This document shows, piece after piece, positions 62,952-64,000 of a stretch of DNA of 64,000 nucleotides (position 1 is the first letter of the stretch; each line of letters opens with the position of its first letter). A program made the position numbers and the translations under genes. This DNA comes from Microbispora sp. ZYX-F-249 (GTDB taxonomy: Bacteria; Actinomycetota; Actinomycetes; Streptosporangiales; Streptosporangiaceae): contig NZ_JBDJAW010000020.1 in the NCBI RefSeq assembly GCF_039649665.1, positions 1-64,000 on the forward strand, read 5' to 3'. Below the pieces are notes generated by a model that searched no databases, had not been told where the DNA came from, and was given only the letters and a program-made list of their open reading frames with translations.

Positions 62952-63681
62952 GACACGCGGCGTCACCGTGCGCTTCGGCGGCAACACCGCGGTCGACGGG
63001 GTGAGCATCGGCGTCGAGGCCGGGTGCGTCACCGGTCTGATCGGCCCGAACGGCGCCGGGAAGACCACGCTGTTCAACACGGTCACCGGCCTGCAGCGGC
63101 CGGCCGCCGGGCAGGTGCTGCTCCACGGCGCCGACGTCACCCGCCTCGTCCCGGCGAGGCGGGCCCGCCTGGGCCTGGCCCGCACCTTCCAGCGGCTGGA
63201 GCTGTTCCTGTCGCTGTCGGTGCGCGACAACGTCAGGGTGGCCGGGGACGTCCTGCGCGCCACCGGGCGCGAGGTCGACGTCGAGAAGGAGACCGACCGC
63301 ATCCTGGCGCGCACCGGGCTGGAGGACATCGCCCACCTGGAGGTCTCGGCCATCCCGACCGGCCGGGCCCGGGTGGTGGAGGTCGCCAGGGCACTGATGA
63401 CCGCGCCGCGCGTGCTCCTGCTCGACGAGCCCGCCTCGGGCCAGACCGAGCGGGAGACCGAGGCGTTCGCCGCGCTGCTGACCGGCCTCGCCGCCGAGGG
63501 ACTGGCGATCTGCCTGGTCGAGCACGACCTGCCGCTGGTCATGCGGCTGTGCACGACGATCCACGTGCTCGACTACGGCAGGCTCATCGCCTCCGGCACC
63601 CCGAAGGAGATCCGGGAGTCGCCCGAGGTCGTCGCGGCCTACATCGGCACCGAAGAGGTCAATACCGGGGAGGTCGCGTGA
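62938..63681 (+). CDS. ABC importer ATPase (LivG-type)
   Basis: 247 aa. Walker A GPNGAGKTTLFN, signature region SAIPTGRARVVEVARAL (PTGRA instead of LSGGQ-like), Walker B VLLLDEPASG and H-loop LVEHDLPLV. LARTFQRLELFLSLSVRDNV is typical of LivG. ATG 62938 lies within the permease end. Its stop overlaps the second ATPase start (GTGA). Confidence 0.9.
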   Translation: MPLLETRGVTVRFGGNTAVDGVSIGVEAGCVTGLIGPNGAGKTTLFNTVTGLQRPAAGQVLLHGADVTRLVPARRARLGLARTFQRLELFLSLSVRDNVRVAGDVLRATGREVDVEKETDRILARTGLEDIAHLEVSAIPTGRARVVEVARALMTAPRVLLLDEPASGQTERETEAFAALLTGLAAEGLAICLVEHDLPLVMRLCTTIHVLDYGRLIASGTPKEIRESPEVVAAYIGTEEVNTGEVA

Positions 63682-64000
63682 GCGGACAGGAGCCGCTGCT
63701 GGAGCTGGCCGGCGCCCGGGCGGCGTACGGGCCGATCCAGGTGCTGCACGGGGTGGACCTGCGGGTCCATCCGGGGTCGGTGGTCGCCCTGCTCGGCCCG
63801 AACGGCGGCGGCAAGTCGACCACGATGAAGGTCTGCGCCGGGCTGCTGCCGCTGACCGGCGGCGAGCTGCGGCTGGCCGGGCGGCGGGTCAACGGCATCA
63901 CCGCCCAGGACGCCGCACGGCTCGGCATCTGCTCGATCCCGGAGGGCAGGGGAGTGTTCGCCAACCTGACCGTGCGGGAGAACCTGTGGGCCGCGACCGG
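63678..64000 (+). CDS. ABC importer ATPase (LivF-type), 3' end outside window
   Basis: The first 107 residues are visible from GTG 63678. LELAGARAAYGPIQVLHGVD, Walker A GPNGGGKSTTMK, and ICSIPEGRGVFANLTVRENL, the LivF Q-loop region. The signature and Walker B lie outside. It is translationally coupled to the LivG-type gene. Confidence 0.88.
   Translation, partial: MSGQEPLLELAGARAAYGPIQVLHGVDLRVHPGSVVALLGPNGGGKSTTMKVCAGLLPLTGGELRLAGRRVNGITAQDAARLGICSIPEGRGVFANLTVRENLWAAT

Noticed and set aside
62938-63681. LivG-type ATPase as catalytically odd because of PTGRA in the signature
   Set aside because: Such variants occur in actinobacterial branched-chain-type ATPases, and Walker A, B and H-loop are intact.

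Overview
The window is very GC-rich, coding-dense DNA with actinomycete hallmarks: many GTG starts, ATGA/GTGA stop-start overlaps, leaderless promoters, a c-di-AMP riboswitch in front of a muramidase, and an LIP-family secreted lipase. The gene mix (Tm-1-like/PEP-hydrolase-like pair, SUKH-4, GH64, single-chain SecDF) fits a soil actinomycete, perhaps Streptosporangiales. That placement is inference; there is no rRNA or other marker gene.

The dominant content is a dispersed steroid-catabolic island from about 5.2 kb to the right edge. The ring set is complete by family. KstD-type dehydrogenases lie at 6898, 24527 and 38838. KshA is at 35079 and KshB at 8553. HsaA is at 36406 with a divergent paralogue at 12469, and HsaB is at 5234. 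HsaC is at 23616, HsaD at 6035, and HsaE/G/F at 9691-12460. A 3-alpha-hydroxysteroid-dehydrogenase-like SDR is at 41987. Side-chain genes are at 43052-50738: an Hsd4A-like SDR, a FadD19-like ligase, a FadA5-like thiolase, a FadE34-like double acyl-CoA dehydrogenase, a hydratase-2 protein and a hotdog thioesterase. A second CoA ligase lies at 52600. No mce genes and no CYP125/CYP142 are present. Instead, a branched-chain-amino-acid-type ABC importer (59232 to the window end) follows an SDR in what looks like one operon.

The main new observation is a 15-bp palindrome, consensus TCCCRSTGASCGGGA. It occurs at about 13 places and almost exclusively in front of the steroid-type transcription units. 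In most cases it ends 30-34 bp before a plausible -10 hexamer. It does not resemble the KstR or KstR2 boxes. It appears to tie ring, side-chain and transport genes into one regulon. A KstR-like TetR gene (40533) carries one copy in its own promoter.

Other regions, left to right: a partial DUF222/HNH gene with a long low-complexity insert (1-1896); a TetR/carboxylesterase pair flanked by decayed Tn3-type resolvase and transposase fragments (2.1-5.2 kb); a cis-prenyltransferase coupled to a DUF2236 oxygenase/EF-hand fusion (13.7-16.0 kb); the riboswitch and GH25 muramidase; SecDF with a small secreted protein; a DksA-like/MreB-like/DksA-like operon (20.8-22.3 kb); a SUKH-4 protein; an ABC exporter pair with an FMN reductase and a divergent TetR sharing a 32-bp perfect palindrome; an aldo/keto reductase; a GH64-CBM13 glucanase with a LacI-type operator; and a MocR regulator divergent from the Tm-1-like/PEP-hydrolase-like pair.
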